A stretch of 64,000 nt of DNA from JALZKA01 sp963717635 (GCA_963717635.1 OY970347.1:1178001-1242000), one strand, 5' to 3'; shown: positions 44,945-53,282, counted from the stretch's first letter. Translations and numbers: made by a program. Notes: a model not told the origin generated them from the sequence alone.

Positions 44945-45550
44945 GTGACGGCGCCGAAGCCGGTCTTCGTCGGACTATCGGGCGCCATTGCGTCGGGCAA
45001 GTCCGCGGCGCTGGCCGCGCTCGGTCGGCTGGGCGCGGCGACTCTGTCCACCGACGCCGTGACGCACGAAGCGCTAAACGAGCCCGCCACGGTCGAGCGG
45101 CTCGTCGTGCGGTGGGGACCGGAGGTCGCGGTCGACGGTCAGGTGGACCGGGACAAGGTGGGTGAGATCGTCTTCGCCGACCCGGACGAGCTGCACTGGC
45201 TGGAATCCGTCCTACATCCGCTCGTGGGCCAGCGGATGCTGGCCTGGCGCGAGCAGCTCGACGAGGCCACGGAGCTGGCCGTCGTCGAGGTCCCACTGCT
45301 CTTCGAGACCGGGTTGGAGCCGCTGTTCGACGCGACCCTGGTCGTCGTCGCCGGCGATCAGCGGCGCAAGCGCTGGGCGGGCGAGCGCGGCACGGCCGCA
45401 GTCGAAGGCAGGTCCGCGCGTCAGCTCACCGAAGCCGAGAAGGCCTCGCGGGCGACCTTCGTGGTCACGAACGACGGGGGTCTCGCGGACCTCGAGGAGG
45501 CCCTACGCGAGCTCTGGCCGCGGCTGCTCGCTGCCCGGGAGGGGGCGTGA
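44945..45550 (+). CDS. coaE: Dephospho-CoA kinase
   Basis: Last step of CoA synthesis (201 residues). The P-loop GLSGAIASGKSAALAALGRLG, LSTDAVTHEAL (DAD-like lid motif with substitution), LHPLVGQRMLAW and VVEVPLLFETGLEPLFD are the family signatures. GTG 44945 follows rpsA by 10 bases, a common actinobacterial order (rpsA-coaE). The stop overlaps the next GTG. Confidence 0.93.
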   Translation: MTAPKPVFVGLSGAIASGKSAALAALGRLGAATLSTDAVTHEALNEPATVERLVVRWGPEVAVDGQVDRDKVGEIVFADPDELHWLESVLHPLVGQRMLAWREQLDEATELAVVEVPLLFETGLEPLFDATLVVVAGDQRRKRWAGERGTAAVEGRSARQLTEAEKASRATFVVTNDGGLADLEEALRELWPRLLAAREGA

Positions 45551-46104
45551 CCGGCCGCCGGGTGGCGCTGGGGCTGGTCGTCGCGGCCGGAATCGCATTC
45601 GTTTTCAGCAGGATCGATTTCGGTGAGGCGATCCGCGAGGTCACCCTGCCGCTGCGCCACGAGGACGTGATCCGCCAGCAGGCCGAGCGCTTCGATCTCG
45701 ACCCCGCGCTGATCGCCGCCGTGATCAAGCAGGAATCGGGTTTCCGCGACCAGACCTCGTCGGCCGGCGCGCGCGGGCTGATGCAGATCACCCCGGAGAC
45801 GGCCGAAACCATCGAGACCCTGTCAGGAGGTCAGACGTTCGTGTTCGAGGACCTCGCGGACCCGGAGCTGAACATTCGCTACGGGACGTTCTTCCTGGAC
45901 CACCTGCTCGAGCGCTTCGCGGGCAACGAGATCGCCGCGTTGGCCGGCTACAACGCCGGGCCCGAGAACGCCGCGCTCTGGGGCGGCGCGGCGCTCGAGC
46001 TCGACGACATCGCGTTCCCAGAGACCCGGGACTACGTGAAGAGCGTGCTCGAGGTGCGACAGCAGTACCGCGACAACTACGCGAAAGAGCTCGGCCTGGG
46101 CTAG
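45547..46104 (+). CDS. Lytic transglycosylase, SLT domain
   Basis: Peptidoglycan-cleaving enzyme of 185 residues with an N-terminal membrane anchor (about 6-22). The SLT domain starts at FDLDPALIAAVIKQESGFRD, with the catalytic Glu in KQESGF, then SAGARGLMQITPETAETI and LAGYNAGPENAAL. Order and spacing match family 1 SLTs such as those downstream of coaE in Firmicutes and actinobacteria. GTGA overlap with coaE. Confidence 0.92.
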   Translation: MTGRRVALGLVVAAGIAFVFSRIDFGEAIREVTLPLRHEDVIRQQAERFDLDPALIAAVIKQESGFRDQTSSAGARGLMQITPETAETIETLSGGQTFVFEDLADPELNIRYGTFFLDHLLERFAGNEIAALAGYNAGPENAALWGGAALELDDIAFPETRDYVKSVLEVRQQYRDNYAKELGLG

Positions 46105-46112
46105 GTGTTCCA

Positions 46113-46154
46113 GTGAGCGACTCTGTCGCGAAACTACGTTGGCCCCCTTGGTAA
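46113..46154 (+). CDS. 13-codon leader ORF MSDSVAKLRWPPW upstream of a polytopic membrane protein
   Basis: GTG to TAA encodes MSDSVAKLRWPPW. Its stop is only 4 bases before the ATG at 46159 (TAA-GGGC-ATG), so terminating ribosomes would be on top of the next start. It is the partner of the murJ leader ORF at 7884; 38 kb apart, they share 9 of 13 residues, including the last four and the stop. The C-run (46143-46147) can pair with GGG after the stop. See the findings for the proposed role. Confidence 0.6.
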   Translation: MSDSVAKLRWPPW

Positions 46155-46158
46155 GGGC

Positions 46159-48468
46159 ATGTTTGACCTGCTGCTGAGCTGGGTCGCGTTCCCGCTCGTC
46201 CTTGCGGTCCTGTGTACCGGTTGCGGGCTCGCCGTTGAGGCGCTCGCCGGCCTGCGCGCGCCGGGCGCCCTGGTGCCGGGCGTCGGCTTCGCCGCGATCG
46301 TGGTGGTGGGCCAGTTCCTCACCCTGTCCGGCGCAACCGCGGGTCTGACCACCCCGGTGGTCGTGGTGCTCGCCGCGGCCGGGATCGGGCTCGGCCTGGT
46401 GAGGCGCGGGCCGCTGCGCCCGCCGCCGGTGCTGATCCTCGCCCTGGCCGGGATCTTCGCCGTCTACGCCGCGCCTATCGTCCTCTCGGGCGACGCGACC
46501 CTGGCCGGGTTCATCAAGCTCGACGACACCGCCACCTGGCTGGCGTTCACCGATCAGGTGATGGCCGACGGCCGCGACCTCGACGGGCTCGCCCCGTCCA
46601 CCTACGAGGCGACGCTGACGGTGAACATCGGCGACGGATACCCAGTCGGGGTGTTCCTCGCGCTCGGCGTCGGCTCCGAGTTCCTGGGTGACCCAGCGTG
46701 GCTGATCCAGCCCTACATGGCGTTCGTCGCAGTGCTGCTCGGACTTGCCGCGTGGTCGCTGGCGACGCCGCTGGTGGCTTCGGCACGAGTGCGGGGGGCG
46801 GTGGTCTTCCTGGCCGCCCAGCCCGCGTTGCTCTTCGGCTACTACCTCTGGGGCGGGATCAAGGAGGTCGCCGCTGCGACCCTGATCGCCACGGCGGCCG
46901 CGTTCGCCGCGTTCGTGGTCGAGCGCCCCGAGGATGCTCGACGGCTGCTGCCGCTGGCGCTGGCTTGCGCCGCCGCGATCGGAGTCTTGAGCGCCGGCGG
47001 CGCGGTCTGGCTCGCGCCGATCCTGGCCGTGGTCCTGCTCGCGCTTCGCGAGCACCTGCCTGTGGGGGCGCTGGCGGCCCGAGCCGCGGCATTCGTCATC
47101 GGCGTCGGGTTCCTGGCGTTGCCGGTGCTGCTTGTCGGCGGCCTCGTGCCGCCGACCTCCGCGTCGCTTAGCGACGGCGACGCCAAGGGCAACCTGTTCG
47201 AGCCGCTCGATCCGCTCCAGGCGGCGGGTATCTGGCCGGCGGGGGACTTCCGGCTCGCCCCGAACGCTGAAGCTCTCTCGTATCCGCTGATCGCCCTCGC
47301 GGCGGTCCTCGCCGTCGTGGGCGCCGTTCGGGTGTGGCGTCGCCGGGCGATCGGCCCGCTTTCCTTGCTCGCCGGCGGCGTGGTCGGCTGCGTTGCGCTG
47401 GTGCTGGCCGGCTCGCCGTGGGTGGAGGGGAAGGCGCTGGCGACGGCCTCGCCGATCGTGCTGTTCGCGGTCCTGCTCGGAGTGGTGGAGTTGGCTGCGC
47501 GAACCCGGCCCTGGACGGGGCTCCTCGCCGGCCTGCTGGTGGCCGGGGGCGTCCTTTGGTCCAACGCCCTGGCCTACCGCGAAGTCAACCTGGCCCCCCG
47601 CGAGCAGCTCGCAGAGCTCGAGGCGATCGGCGTCGCAATCGCCGGCGAGGGTCCGGCGCTGATCACCGAGTACTCGCCCCACGGAGCGCGGCACTTCCTG
47701 CGCGACGCCGACCCGGAGGCGGTCTCCGAGCTGCGCCGCAGGAGCATCCCGCGGTTGAATGGGGAGCAGGTCGACAAGGGGTACTCGGCCGACACCGACG
47801 AGCTCGACCCCGCGGCGCTCGGGCTCTACCGGACGCTGGTCCTCCGTCGCTCCCCGGCTCGCAGCCGCCCGCCGGCCCGCTATGAGCGCGTCTGGAGCGG
47901 CGACTTCTATGAGGCTTGGCAGCGCCCCGCGCGCGTCGCCGAATTGCCGCCAAGGCTTCCTCTCGGCTCACGCTACGACCCGGTGGCGGTGCCGAGCTGC
48001 AGGGAGGTGAGGGCACTCGCAAGCCGCGCCGGGTCCCTCGTCGCCGCCACCGGAGAAAGCCCGATCGTCGCCGGCCCGCCGGGTACCCCGGCCCCGCGCG
48101 GCGCCGGGTCGCTCACGGCCGAGGCCCGGGTCCCTCGCGCGGGCACCTACGAGGTCTGGATGGGCGGTTCGGTACGACCGGCGGTTGACCTGTTGGTGGA
48201 CGGTGAGCACGCCGGCGAGGCCCGCCACCAGCTCAACAACTTCGGCGGCTACGTCGCGTTCGGGCAGGTGCAGCTGGGGCCCGGGGCGCACCGCGTCGAG
48301 CTCCGGTTCGCCGGCGCCGATCTGCACCCGGGCAGTGGGGGAGCCGCATTCCCGGTCGGGCCGATCGCCCTGAGCCGCAACGGGTTCGAGCCGCGGCTCG
48401 TCCGCGTGCAGGCCGCTGAGGCGAGGGAGCTCTGCGGCCGCGAGTGGGACTGGATCGAGGCCGGATGA
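46159..48468 (+). CDS. Large polytopic membrane protein with C-terminal soluble domain
   Basis: A 769-residue protein. The first 480 residues hold about twelve membrane helices with an early extracytoplasmic loop (FIKLDDTATWLAFTDQVMAD), a layout like GT-C glycosyltransferases that use lipid-linked sugars. The C-terminal 270 residues are soluble; VPRAGTYEVWMGGSVRPAVD and VQLGPGAHRVELRFAGADLH look like a carbohydrate-binding beta-sandwich. Acidic Asp residues in the first loop (KLDD) could be catalytic, but no family is certain. ATG 46159 is 4 bases after the leader ORF stop. Confidence 0.75.
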   Translation: MFDLLLSWVAFPLVLAVLCTGCGLAVEALAGLRAPGALVPGVGFAAIVVVGQFLTLSGATAGLTTPVVVVLAAAGIGLGLVRRGPLRPPPVLILALAGIFAVYAAPIVLSGDATLAGFIKLDDTATWLAFTDQVMADGRDLDGLAPSTYEATLTVNIGDGYPVGVFLALGVGSEFLGDPAWLIQPYMAFVAVLLGLAAWSLATPLVASARVRGAVVFLAAQPALLFGYYLWGGIKEVAAATLIATAAAFAAFVVERPEDARRLLPLALACAAAIGVLSAGGAVWLAPILAVVLLALREHLPVGALAARAAAFVIGVGFLALPVLLVGGLVPPTSASLSDGDAKGNLFEPLDPLQAAGIWPAGDFRLAPNAEALSYPLIALAAVLAVVGAVRVWRRRAIGPLSLLAGGVVGCVALVLAGSPWVEGKALATASPIVLFAVLLGVVELAARTRPWTGLLAGLLVAGGVLWSNALAYREVNLAPREQLAELEAIGVAIAGEGPALITEYSPHGARHFLRDADPEAVSELRRRSIPRLNGEQVDKGYSADTDELDPAALGLYRTLVLRRSPARSRPPARYERVWSGDFYEAWQRPARVAELPPRLPLGSRYDPVAVPSCREVRALASRAGSLVAATGESPIVAGPPGTPAPRGAGSLTAEARVPRAGTYEVWMGGSVRPAVDLLVDGEHAGEARHQLNNFGGYVAFGQVQLGPGAHRVELRFAGADLHPGSGGAAFPVGPIALSRNGFEPRLVRVQAAEARELCGREWDWIEAG

Positions 48469-48472
48469 GCGT

Positions 48473-48844
48473 CTAGCGCGCGGTCGCGCGCCAAACCCAC
48501 CAGACCATCAGCGGCTGGAACGGGAGGCGGGCCCACAGCGCCCAGCGCGGCATCCGGTTGAGGTCCAGGCCGCGGATCTCCTCAGGGCTGACGGCCATCT
48601 GCAGGTTCGCCGGAAAGACCGCGACCAGCAGTCCGATCAGCCACCAGCGAGCGAGGTTCCGGGTCGCGGGCGGAATCACGGCGAGCCCACCCGCGATCTC
48701 GGCGATGCCCGAATAGAGGACGGCGTCTCGGGGCGAGATGGGTACGTAGCCGGGCACGGTGGCCTCGTACTTCTCCGGGATCGTGAAGTGCATGACGCCG
48801 GCGAAGGTGAAGAAGGCCGCCAGGGCCCGCTGGGAGGCGTTCAC
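48473..48844 (-). CDS. DoxX-like membrane protein
   Basis: A 123-residue, four-helix membrane protein of the DoxX/DUF4870-like type: RALAAFFTFAGVMHFTIPEK, then YVPISPRDAVLYSGIAEIAG and LAVIPPATRNLARWWLIGLL. Proteins with MHF and P-x-W motifs are annotated as DoxX family. GTG 48844 overlaps the upstream zincin-like gene stop (GTGA). Function unknown; some DoxX proteins act with thiol stress systems. Confidence 0.75.
   Translation of the reverse strand: MNASQRALAAFFTFAGVMHFTIPEKYEATVPGYVPISPRDAVLYSGIAEIAGGLAVIPPATRNLARWWLIGLLVAVFPANLQMAVSPEEIRGLDLNRMPRWALWARLPFQPLMVWWVWRATAR
48476..48491. terminator. Possible hairpin between convergent genes
   Basis: GCGCGC-GGTC-GCGCGC is a perfect 6+6 palindrome at the junction of the 46159 gene and the DoxX-like gene. 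It lies inside the last codons of the latter and has no T-tract, so it may be chance. Confidence 0.25.
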
Positions 48845-50154
48845 ACGGCAACCATATTCGCGAGCCGGATCGCCGTCGCCAGGTCGGGCGCGAGCCCCAG
48901 GGTCACGCGGTCGCCGGCGAAGCGAATCGCCGCCCAGCCGCCATCGAGCTGCCAGGAGTCGCGGCCGCGCGGCTCGCCGTCTAGTCCAAGCGCCACGTAG
49001 CGACGCAGCTCGCCCGCAAGCTCGCGCGCCTCGGTGGGATCGTCGCCCCGCCAGGTCACACCGAGCGCGTGCGTGGACCGGCAGTCGCCCCCGCAGACGG
49101 TGCCCCGACGGGCGAAGAGGCGGTAGCGATCGCCGCCCCAGCCCGCGGCCGCCCGGTCGGCGCCCAGGCCGGCCTCCGCTGCCCTCAAGACCTCGCGGGT
49201 GCCGAACTCGCCAAGGGAGCCTGTGTCGACGGCTCGCCACCCGGGTCCCGCCTGGCGCGGCGGCGCGACCGGCAAGGCAGGTTCGTCGTCCAGGTACTTC
49301 TCGGGGTGGAGGATCTGCTCGGTCGTCGCCGGGAGCCGGCGCTCGAACGCGAAGTCGGCCAGCGCCCATGCCTTGCCCAACCTGACCAGCTCTTCGACGA
49401 ATCGGGCGCCCTCGAAGTAGGTGAAATCCACCTCGGCCTGGGCGAATCGCGGCAACTCGCCTCCGGCGCCCGCCTCGATCGCTGCGGACTCCGAGGCCAG
49501 CATGAACGGATCGAGGTGGTGTCTCGCGTACTCGCCCATCAGCGCCGTCGCGGTGCCCTCGACCAGCGCGCTCTCAGCCAGGACGCGGTCATCGGACAGG
49601 CCCTCGGACTCGGGTAGGCCGAACCGCTGGTCCTCGAGCGCGTGGGTCAGCTCATGGGCGAGGACGAACTCCGCGAGCTGCGGCCCCGCCGGCACCGCGT
49701 CGCCGACCAAAAACAGCTCCTCGCGACGCGGGTCGTAATAGGCCGCCGCGAGCGCCGTGACGTCGGTCGCCACCTCGCTGAGGCTCTGCTCGGCGTCCAG
49801 CAGGCCCAGGAGCCGCAGCTCCGCCTCGCCCGCGGCGAGCTGTCGGCCAACCCCGGGCTTGGCGAGGGCGGCTTTCGCCAGCCGTCGGAGCCGCGCGACA
49901 TCGCTGATCTGCGGGTCTGGGATCTGCTCGAACTCAAGCCGGCGGAGCGCCTCGACCCGGCGAGCGACGCGCGGCGTGCTCTCGATCCCAAGCTCGAGCA
50001 GCAGGTCCGGGTCGACGCTCGTCTCCTGCGGCTCCGTCGCGCCGATTGCCGGCAGGGCCTCTTCATCCTTTCCGAGGGCGAGTGCGAACAGCAGCGCGAC
50101 CGTCGCCGCCAGCAGCGCGACCGTCCCGAGCAGCGCCTGGCGCGAATCCTCCAC
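48841..50154 (-). CDS. Membrane-anchored zincin-like metalloprotease, function unknown
   Basis: A 437-residue protein with one N-terminal membrane helix (about 9-28) and a long extracytoplasmic part. EFVLAHELTHALEDQRFGLP (near 165) has the HExxH zinc motif, and AESALVEGTATALM about 30 residues later could give the third ligand Glu. The rest is not recognised. GTG start at 50154. Coupled to the DoxX-like gene downstream and divergent from uvrB. Confidence 0.75.
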   Translation of the reverse strand: MEDSRQALLGTVALLAATVALLFALALGKDEEALPAIGATEPQETSVDPDLLLELGIESTPRVARRVEALRRLEFEQIPDPQISDVARLRRLAKAALAKPGVGRQLAAGEAELRLLGLLDAEQSLSEVATDVTALAAAYYDPRREELFLVGDAVPAGPQLAEFVLAHELTHALEDQRFGLPESEGLSDDRVLAESALVEGTATALMGEYARHHLDPFMLASESAAIEAGAGGELPRFAQAEVDFTYFEGARFVEELVRLGKAWALADFAFERRLPATTEQILHPEKYLDDEPALPVAPPRQAGPGWRAVDTGSLGEFGTREVLRAAEAGLGADRAAAGWGGDRYRLFARRGTVCGGDCRSTHALGVTWRGDDPTEARELAGELRRYVALGLDGEPRGRDSWQLDGGWAAIRFAGDRVTLGLAPDLATAIRLANMVAV

Positions 50155-50197
50155 GCAGGGATCAAAGCAGTACCGGAGCGCCCGCTGAACCTGACGC

Positions 50198-50203
50198 TAG
50201 ATT
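50198..50203 (+). promoter_or_regulatory. -10 box of uvrB, leaderless
   Basis: TAGATT ends 7 bases before the GTG at 50211. No LexA box of the GAAC-N4-GTTC type is seen here, in contrast to uvrA. Confidence 0.5.
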
Positions 50204-50210
50204 CCGTTGT

Positions 50211-52208
50211 GTGCCCGAGTTCAAGCTCAACCCCGCTTACACGCCGACGGCCGACCAGCCGCTGGCGATCGAGTCGCTCGCCGAGGGGCTCGCTTCCGAC
50301 GAGCGTTTCCTGACGCTGCTCGGCGCCACGGGGACGGGCAAGACCTTCACGATGGCGGCGACGATCGAGCGCATCCAGCGGCCGGCGCTGGTGATCGCCC
50401 ACAACAAGACATTGGCGGCCCAGCTCTGCAACGAGTTTCGCGAGTTCTTCCCCGACAACGCGGTCGAGTACTTCGTCTCGTACTACGACTACTACCAGCC
50501 CGAGGCGTACGTCCCGGCCCAGGACCTGTACATCGAGAAGGACTCTTCGATCAACGACGAGATCGATCGGCTACGCCACGCTGCCACCGCGGCCCTGCTT
50601 GCCCGGCGCGACGTCGTCATCGTCGCCTCGGTCTCCTGCATCTACGGGATCGGCTCGCCCGAGCTCTATGCCCGGATGATGCAGCTGTTCAAGGTCGGCG
50701 ACTCGATCGACCGCGACGAGGTGTTCTCGAAGCTCGTGAACATGCAATACAACCGCAACGACGCGGTTCTCAGCCGCGGCACCTTCCGCGCGAAGGGCGA
50801 GGTGCTCGAGGTCTGGAACGCTTACATGGAGTCGGCCTACCGGGTCAACCTGTTCGGCGAAGAGATCGAGTCGATCCAGCATTTCGACCCGCTCACCGGC
50901 GAGGTCTTCGACGAGGTAGACCACGTTGCGGTTTGGCCTGCAAGCCACTACGTCACCGAGAAGGAGACGATGGAGCGGGGCATCGGGGAGATCAAGGAGG
51001 AGCTGACCGAGCGCGTCGCCTTCTTCGAGGAGCGCGGCAAGCTACTCGAGGCACACCGGCTCCAACAGCGGACCGAGTACGACCTGGAGATGCTTCGCGA
51101 ATTGGGCTTCGCCTCGGGCATCGAGAACTACTCACGAATCTTCGACGGGCGCGAGCCCGGCTCGCCGCCGCACACGCTGATGGACTACTTCCCGGACGAC
51201 TTCGTCTGCTTCGTCGACGAGTCTCATCAGACGATCCCACAGATCGGCGGGATGTACGAGGGCGACCACTCGCGCAAAAAGACGCTGATCGAGCACGGGT
51301 TCCGGCTGCCGTCGGCCTTCGACAACCGGCCACTCAAGTTCGGCGAGTATCTGGACCGGATCAACCAGCTGGTGATGGTCTCGGCCACCCCCGGCGAGTT
51401 CGAGCGCTCCGAGGCATCCCGTATCGCCGAGCAGATCGTCCGGCCGACCGGCATCGTCGACCCCGAGGTGGAGGTCCGCGAGACGCGCAACCAGGTCGAC
51501 GATCTGATGAACGAGGTCCGCCGGCGGGCCGACGACGGCGAGCGCACCCTGGTGACGACGCTGACCAAGAAGATGGCCGAGGACCTGACGGGCTACCTGC
51601 TCGAGCATGGCTTCCGGGTGCGCTACCTGCATTCCGAGGTCGACACCCTCGAGCGAATCCAGATTATCCGCGACCTGCGCCTGGGGGAATACGACGTGCT
51701 GGTCGGCGTCAATCTCCTGCGCGAGGGCCTGGACCTGCCCGAGGTTTCGCTGGTCGCGATCCTCGACGCCGACAAGGAGGGCTTCCTGCGCGGCGAGACG
51801 AGCCTGATCCAGACGATCGGGCGTGCCGCCCGCAACGTCAAGGGCCTCGTGCTGATGTACGCGGACAAGGAAACCCAGGCGATGCGGGTTGCGATCGCGG
51901 AGACGGATCGCCGGCGCGCGATCCAGCTCGCCTACAACGAGGAGCACGGGATCACTCCGGAGACCGTCCAGAAGGGAATCTCCGAGATCTCGGAGTTCCT
52001 GTCGATGGAGTCGAAGACCCAGCCGTCGGGCAGGCGGCGGGTCCGGGCCGACCAGGAGGTCGCGAGTCCCGAGGACCTGGAGAAGCTGATCGTTGAGCTC
52101 GAGGAGGAGATGCTGGCCGCGGCCGACGGCCTCCGCTTTGAGGAGGCGGCTCGGATCCGTGACGAGCTCAAGGAGCTGCGGCGAGACCTCGAGAGCCTGC
52201 GGGCTTGA
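50211..52208 (+). CDS. uvrB: Excinuclease ABC subunit B
   Basis: Damage-verifying helicase of nucleotide excision repair (665 residues, full length). Walker A LGATGTGKTFTMAATIE, the beta-hairpin SYYDYYQPEAYVPAQDLYIE, Walker B DFVCFVDESHQTIPQIGGMY, helicase motifs VSATPGEFE, VGVNLLREGLDLPEVSLVAI and QTIGRAARNVKG, and the C-terminal UVR motif LEEEMLAAADGLRFEEAARI for UvrC binding. GTG 50211 is chosen from the -10 box and family start (PEFKLNPAYTPTADQPLAI); the open frame upstream is antisense-like. Confidence 0.97.
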   Translation: MPEFKLNPAYTPTADQPLAIESLAEGLASDERFLTLLGATGTGKTFTMAATIERIQRPALVIAHNKTLAAQLCNEFREFFPDNAVEYFVSYYDYYQPEAYVPAQDLYIEKDSSINDEIDRLRHAATAALLARRDVVIVASVSCIYGIGSPELYARMMQLFKVGDSIDRDEVFSKLVNMQYNRNDAVLSRGTFRAKGEVLEVWNAYMESAYRVNLFGEEIESIQHFDPLTGEVFDEVDHVAVWPASHYVTEKETMERGIGEIKEELTERVAFFEERGKLLEAHRLQQRTEYDLEMLRELGFASGIENYSRIFDGREPGSPPHTLMDYFPDDFVCFVDESHQTIPQIGGMYEGDHSRKKTLIEHGFRLPSAFDNRPLKFGEYLDRINQLVMVSATPGEFERSEASRIAEQIVRPTGIVDPEVEVRETRNQVDDLMNEVRRRADDGERTLVTTLTKKMAEDLTGYLLEHGFRVRYLHSEVDTLERIQIIRDLRLGEYDVLVGVNLLREGLDLPEVSLVAILDADKEGFLRGETSLIQTIGRAARNVKGLVLMYADKETQAMRVAIAETDRRRAIQLAYNEEHGITPETVQKGISEISEFLSMESKTQPSGRRRVRADQEVASPEDLEKLIVELEEEMLAAADGLRFEEAARIRDELKELRRDLESLRA

Positions 52209-52401
52209 CGCCGCGCTTCGCGTCCATCGGCTGCTCGGCGACTGGAACTGGTACCTGCCGAGCTTGCTCGAGTGGCTGCCGAAGTCGCGCTTCGAGGGCG
52301 CGACGCCGGAGGTGCCGGCCGACCCCGAGTTCGACGGGCCCCGGTCGAACGGCAGCGACACCGACGAGCACCAGCTAACCCGCGAGCCCGTCCGAAGCTG
52401 A
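52209..52401 (+). pseudogene. Remnant resembling the C-terminal tail of an MMPL/RND transporter
   Basis: Directly after the uvrB stop, a frame reads DAALRVHRLLGDWNWYLPSL, then LEWLPKSRFEG and an acidic tail ending at TGA 52401. LLGxWNWYLPxxLEWLP is how many actinobacterial MMPL transporters end. No start codon other than a CTG is in this frame and no upstream transporter sequence survives, so I read it as the last piece of a lost gene. A translated small protein is less likely. The match is from memory of the family, not a search. Confidence 0.4.
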
Positions 52402-52424
52402 CCCCCGGGCTTCGGATGCAAACA

Positions 52425-52452
52425 GCGCGGCGCCGCGAGGGCGGCGCCGCGC
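52425..52452 (+). terminator. Strong GC-rich hairpin downstream of uvrB
   Basis: GCGCGGCGCCGC-GAGG-GCGGCGCCGCGC is a perfect 12-bp stem with a 4-base loop. It lacks a T-tract, as many actinobacterial terminators do. The -10 of the next gene (TAACGT) starts at the very next base. A second stem, TCCGAAG/CTTCGGA (52391-52416), precedes it. Confidence 0.6.
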
Positions 52453-52458
52453 TAACGT
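52453..52458 (+). promoter_or_regulatory. -10 box of the coiled-coil protein gene, leaderless
   Basis: TAACGT ends 7 bases before the ATG at 52466 and directly follows the terminator hairpin. Confidence 0.45.
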
Positions 52459-52465
52459 CTCAGCT

Positions 52466-53071
52466 ATGGATGCTGAGAAGCTCGTCGAGGACTTGACCGG
52501 AAGGGTGCGCGACGCGCTCACGCAGGCTGAAGAGCGCGCGAGGGCGATCGTCGGTGAGGCCGAGGAGCGCGCGCGGAAGCTCGTTGCCGAGGCCGAGGCC
52601 GACGCGAAGCGGATCCGCGAGCGGGCCGAGGCCGAGGCCGAGCAGCGGCTCGGCAAGGTGCGCGAAGCCCTGAGCGGCCTCGAGGGTGCGCTCGGCGGCG
52701 GCTCGCCGGCCGCCGAGGTCGTTCCCGGGCCCGCCACCGTGCCCGAGCCGACGCCGCCGGCAACTCCCGAGCCGACGCCGCCCACGGAGCCGGAACCGCT
52801 GCCACCGTCCGAGCCGGAGCCGCTGCCACCCGATCCCGAGATCGAGCCGCCCGCCCCAGCGCAGCCGGATCGCGAGTCCCCGGCCGCAGCGGACGGGGCA
52901 TTGAACGGTGGCGCGCCCAAGGGCGACGAGATCGGCGCCCGGATCGTCGCCACGAAGATGGCGCTCGACGGAGCTTCCCGCGAGGACATCGCCGCCCACC
53001 TGGCGGAGCACTACGAGGTCGGCGAAGCGGACGCGCTGCTCGATTTCGCGATGGCGCGCGCGCAGCGCTGA
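52466..53071 (+). CDS. Coiled-coil protein with Pro-Glu-Pro linker
   Basis: A 201-residue acidic protein in three parts. Residues 1-73 form a long Ala/Glu/Arg heptad coiled coil (EERARAIVGEAEERARKLVA), as in DivIVA-like or ATP-synthase-b-like proteins. Residues 88-140 are a Pro/Glu/Thr linker with PEPTPP and PEPLPP repeats. The last 55 residues form a compact helical domain (IGARIVATKMALDGASREDI, then AAHLAEHYEVGEADALLDFA). The C-terminal part resembles small helical modules found in DivIVA-like actinobacterial proteins. It may organise envelope or division proteins; this is a guess. Confidence 0.75.
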   Translation: MDAEKLVEDLTGRVRDALTQAEERARAIVGEAEERARKLVAEAEADAKRIRERAEAEAEQRLGKVREALSGLEGALGGGSPAAEVVPGPATVPEPTPPATPEPTPPTEPEPLPPSEPEPLPPDPEIEPPAPAQPDRESPAAADGALNGGAPKGDEIGARIVATKMALDGASREDIAAHLAEHYEVGEADALLDFAMARAQR

Positions 53072-53073
53072 GC

Positions 53074-53254
53074 TAGTCGCCCCCGTCCTCAGCCCCGCCA
53101 CCACGTGGGCTGCGCCCGCCTCGGTCAGCGTTCGATCGAGTAGGACGATCTCGACGGTGGTGTCGGGTTCGAGGTGGGCCGGGCTCAGGAACGCGGTCAC
53201 CCTGGCTGCGAGCCGGGCCGCCCTCAGGTTGATCAGCAGTAGGTAGGCAGACAT
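53074..53254 (-). CDS. Doubtful minus-strand ORF (about 60 codons)
   Basis: Minus-strand ATG at 53254 opens a protein-like stretch MSAYLLLINLRAARLAARVT to about HVVAGLRTG, with G/C at nearly every third position. The frame then runs on antisense through the whole coiled-coil gene to 52460, which is implausible. If the five-G run near 53078-53082 held six Gs, the ORF would stop at TAG just before the convergent gene. It is either a small gene with a frameshift (or a sequencing error) or a non-coding frame. Confidence 0.25.
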
Positions 53255-53270
53255 TCGGGCCGACCCACGG

Positions 53271-53282
53271 GAACGCCCGTTC
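53271..53282. promoter_or_regulatory. LexA-type SOS box of uvrA
   Basis: GAACGCCCGTTC is a perfect match to the gram-positive LexA/DinR box GAAC-N4-GTTC. It ends 7 bases before the uvrA -10 (53290), so bound LexA would cover the -35 region. Confidence 0.75.

Noticed and set aside
45823..47694. 623-codon minus-strand ORF
   Set aside because: Antisense to the lytic transglycosylase and the polytopic membrane protein; Gln/Arg/His-rich composition is typical of shadow frames.
53150..53200. Possible tRNA T-loop (GGGTTCGAG)
   Set aside because: No matching acceptor, D or anticodon arms around it.
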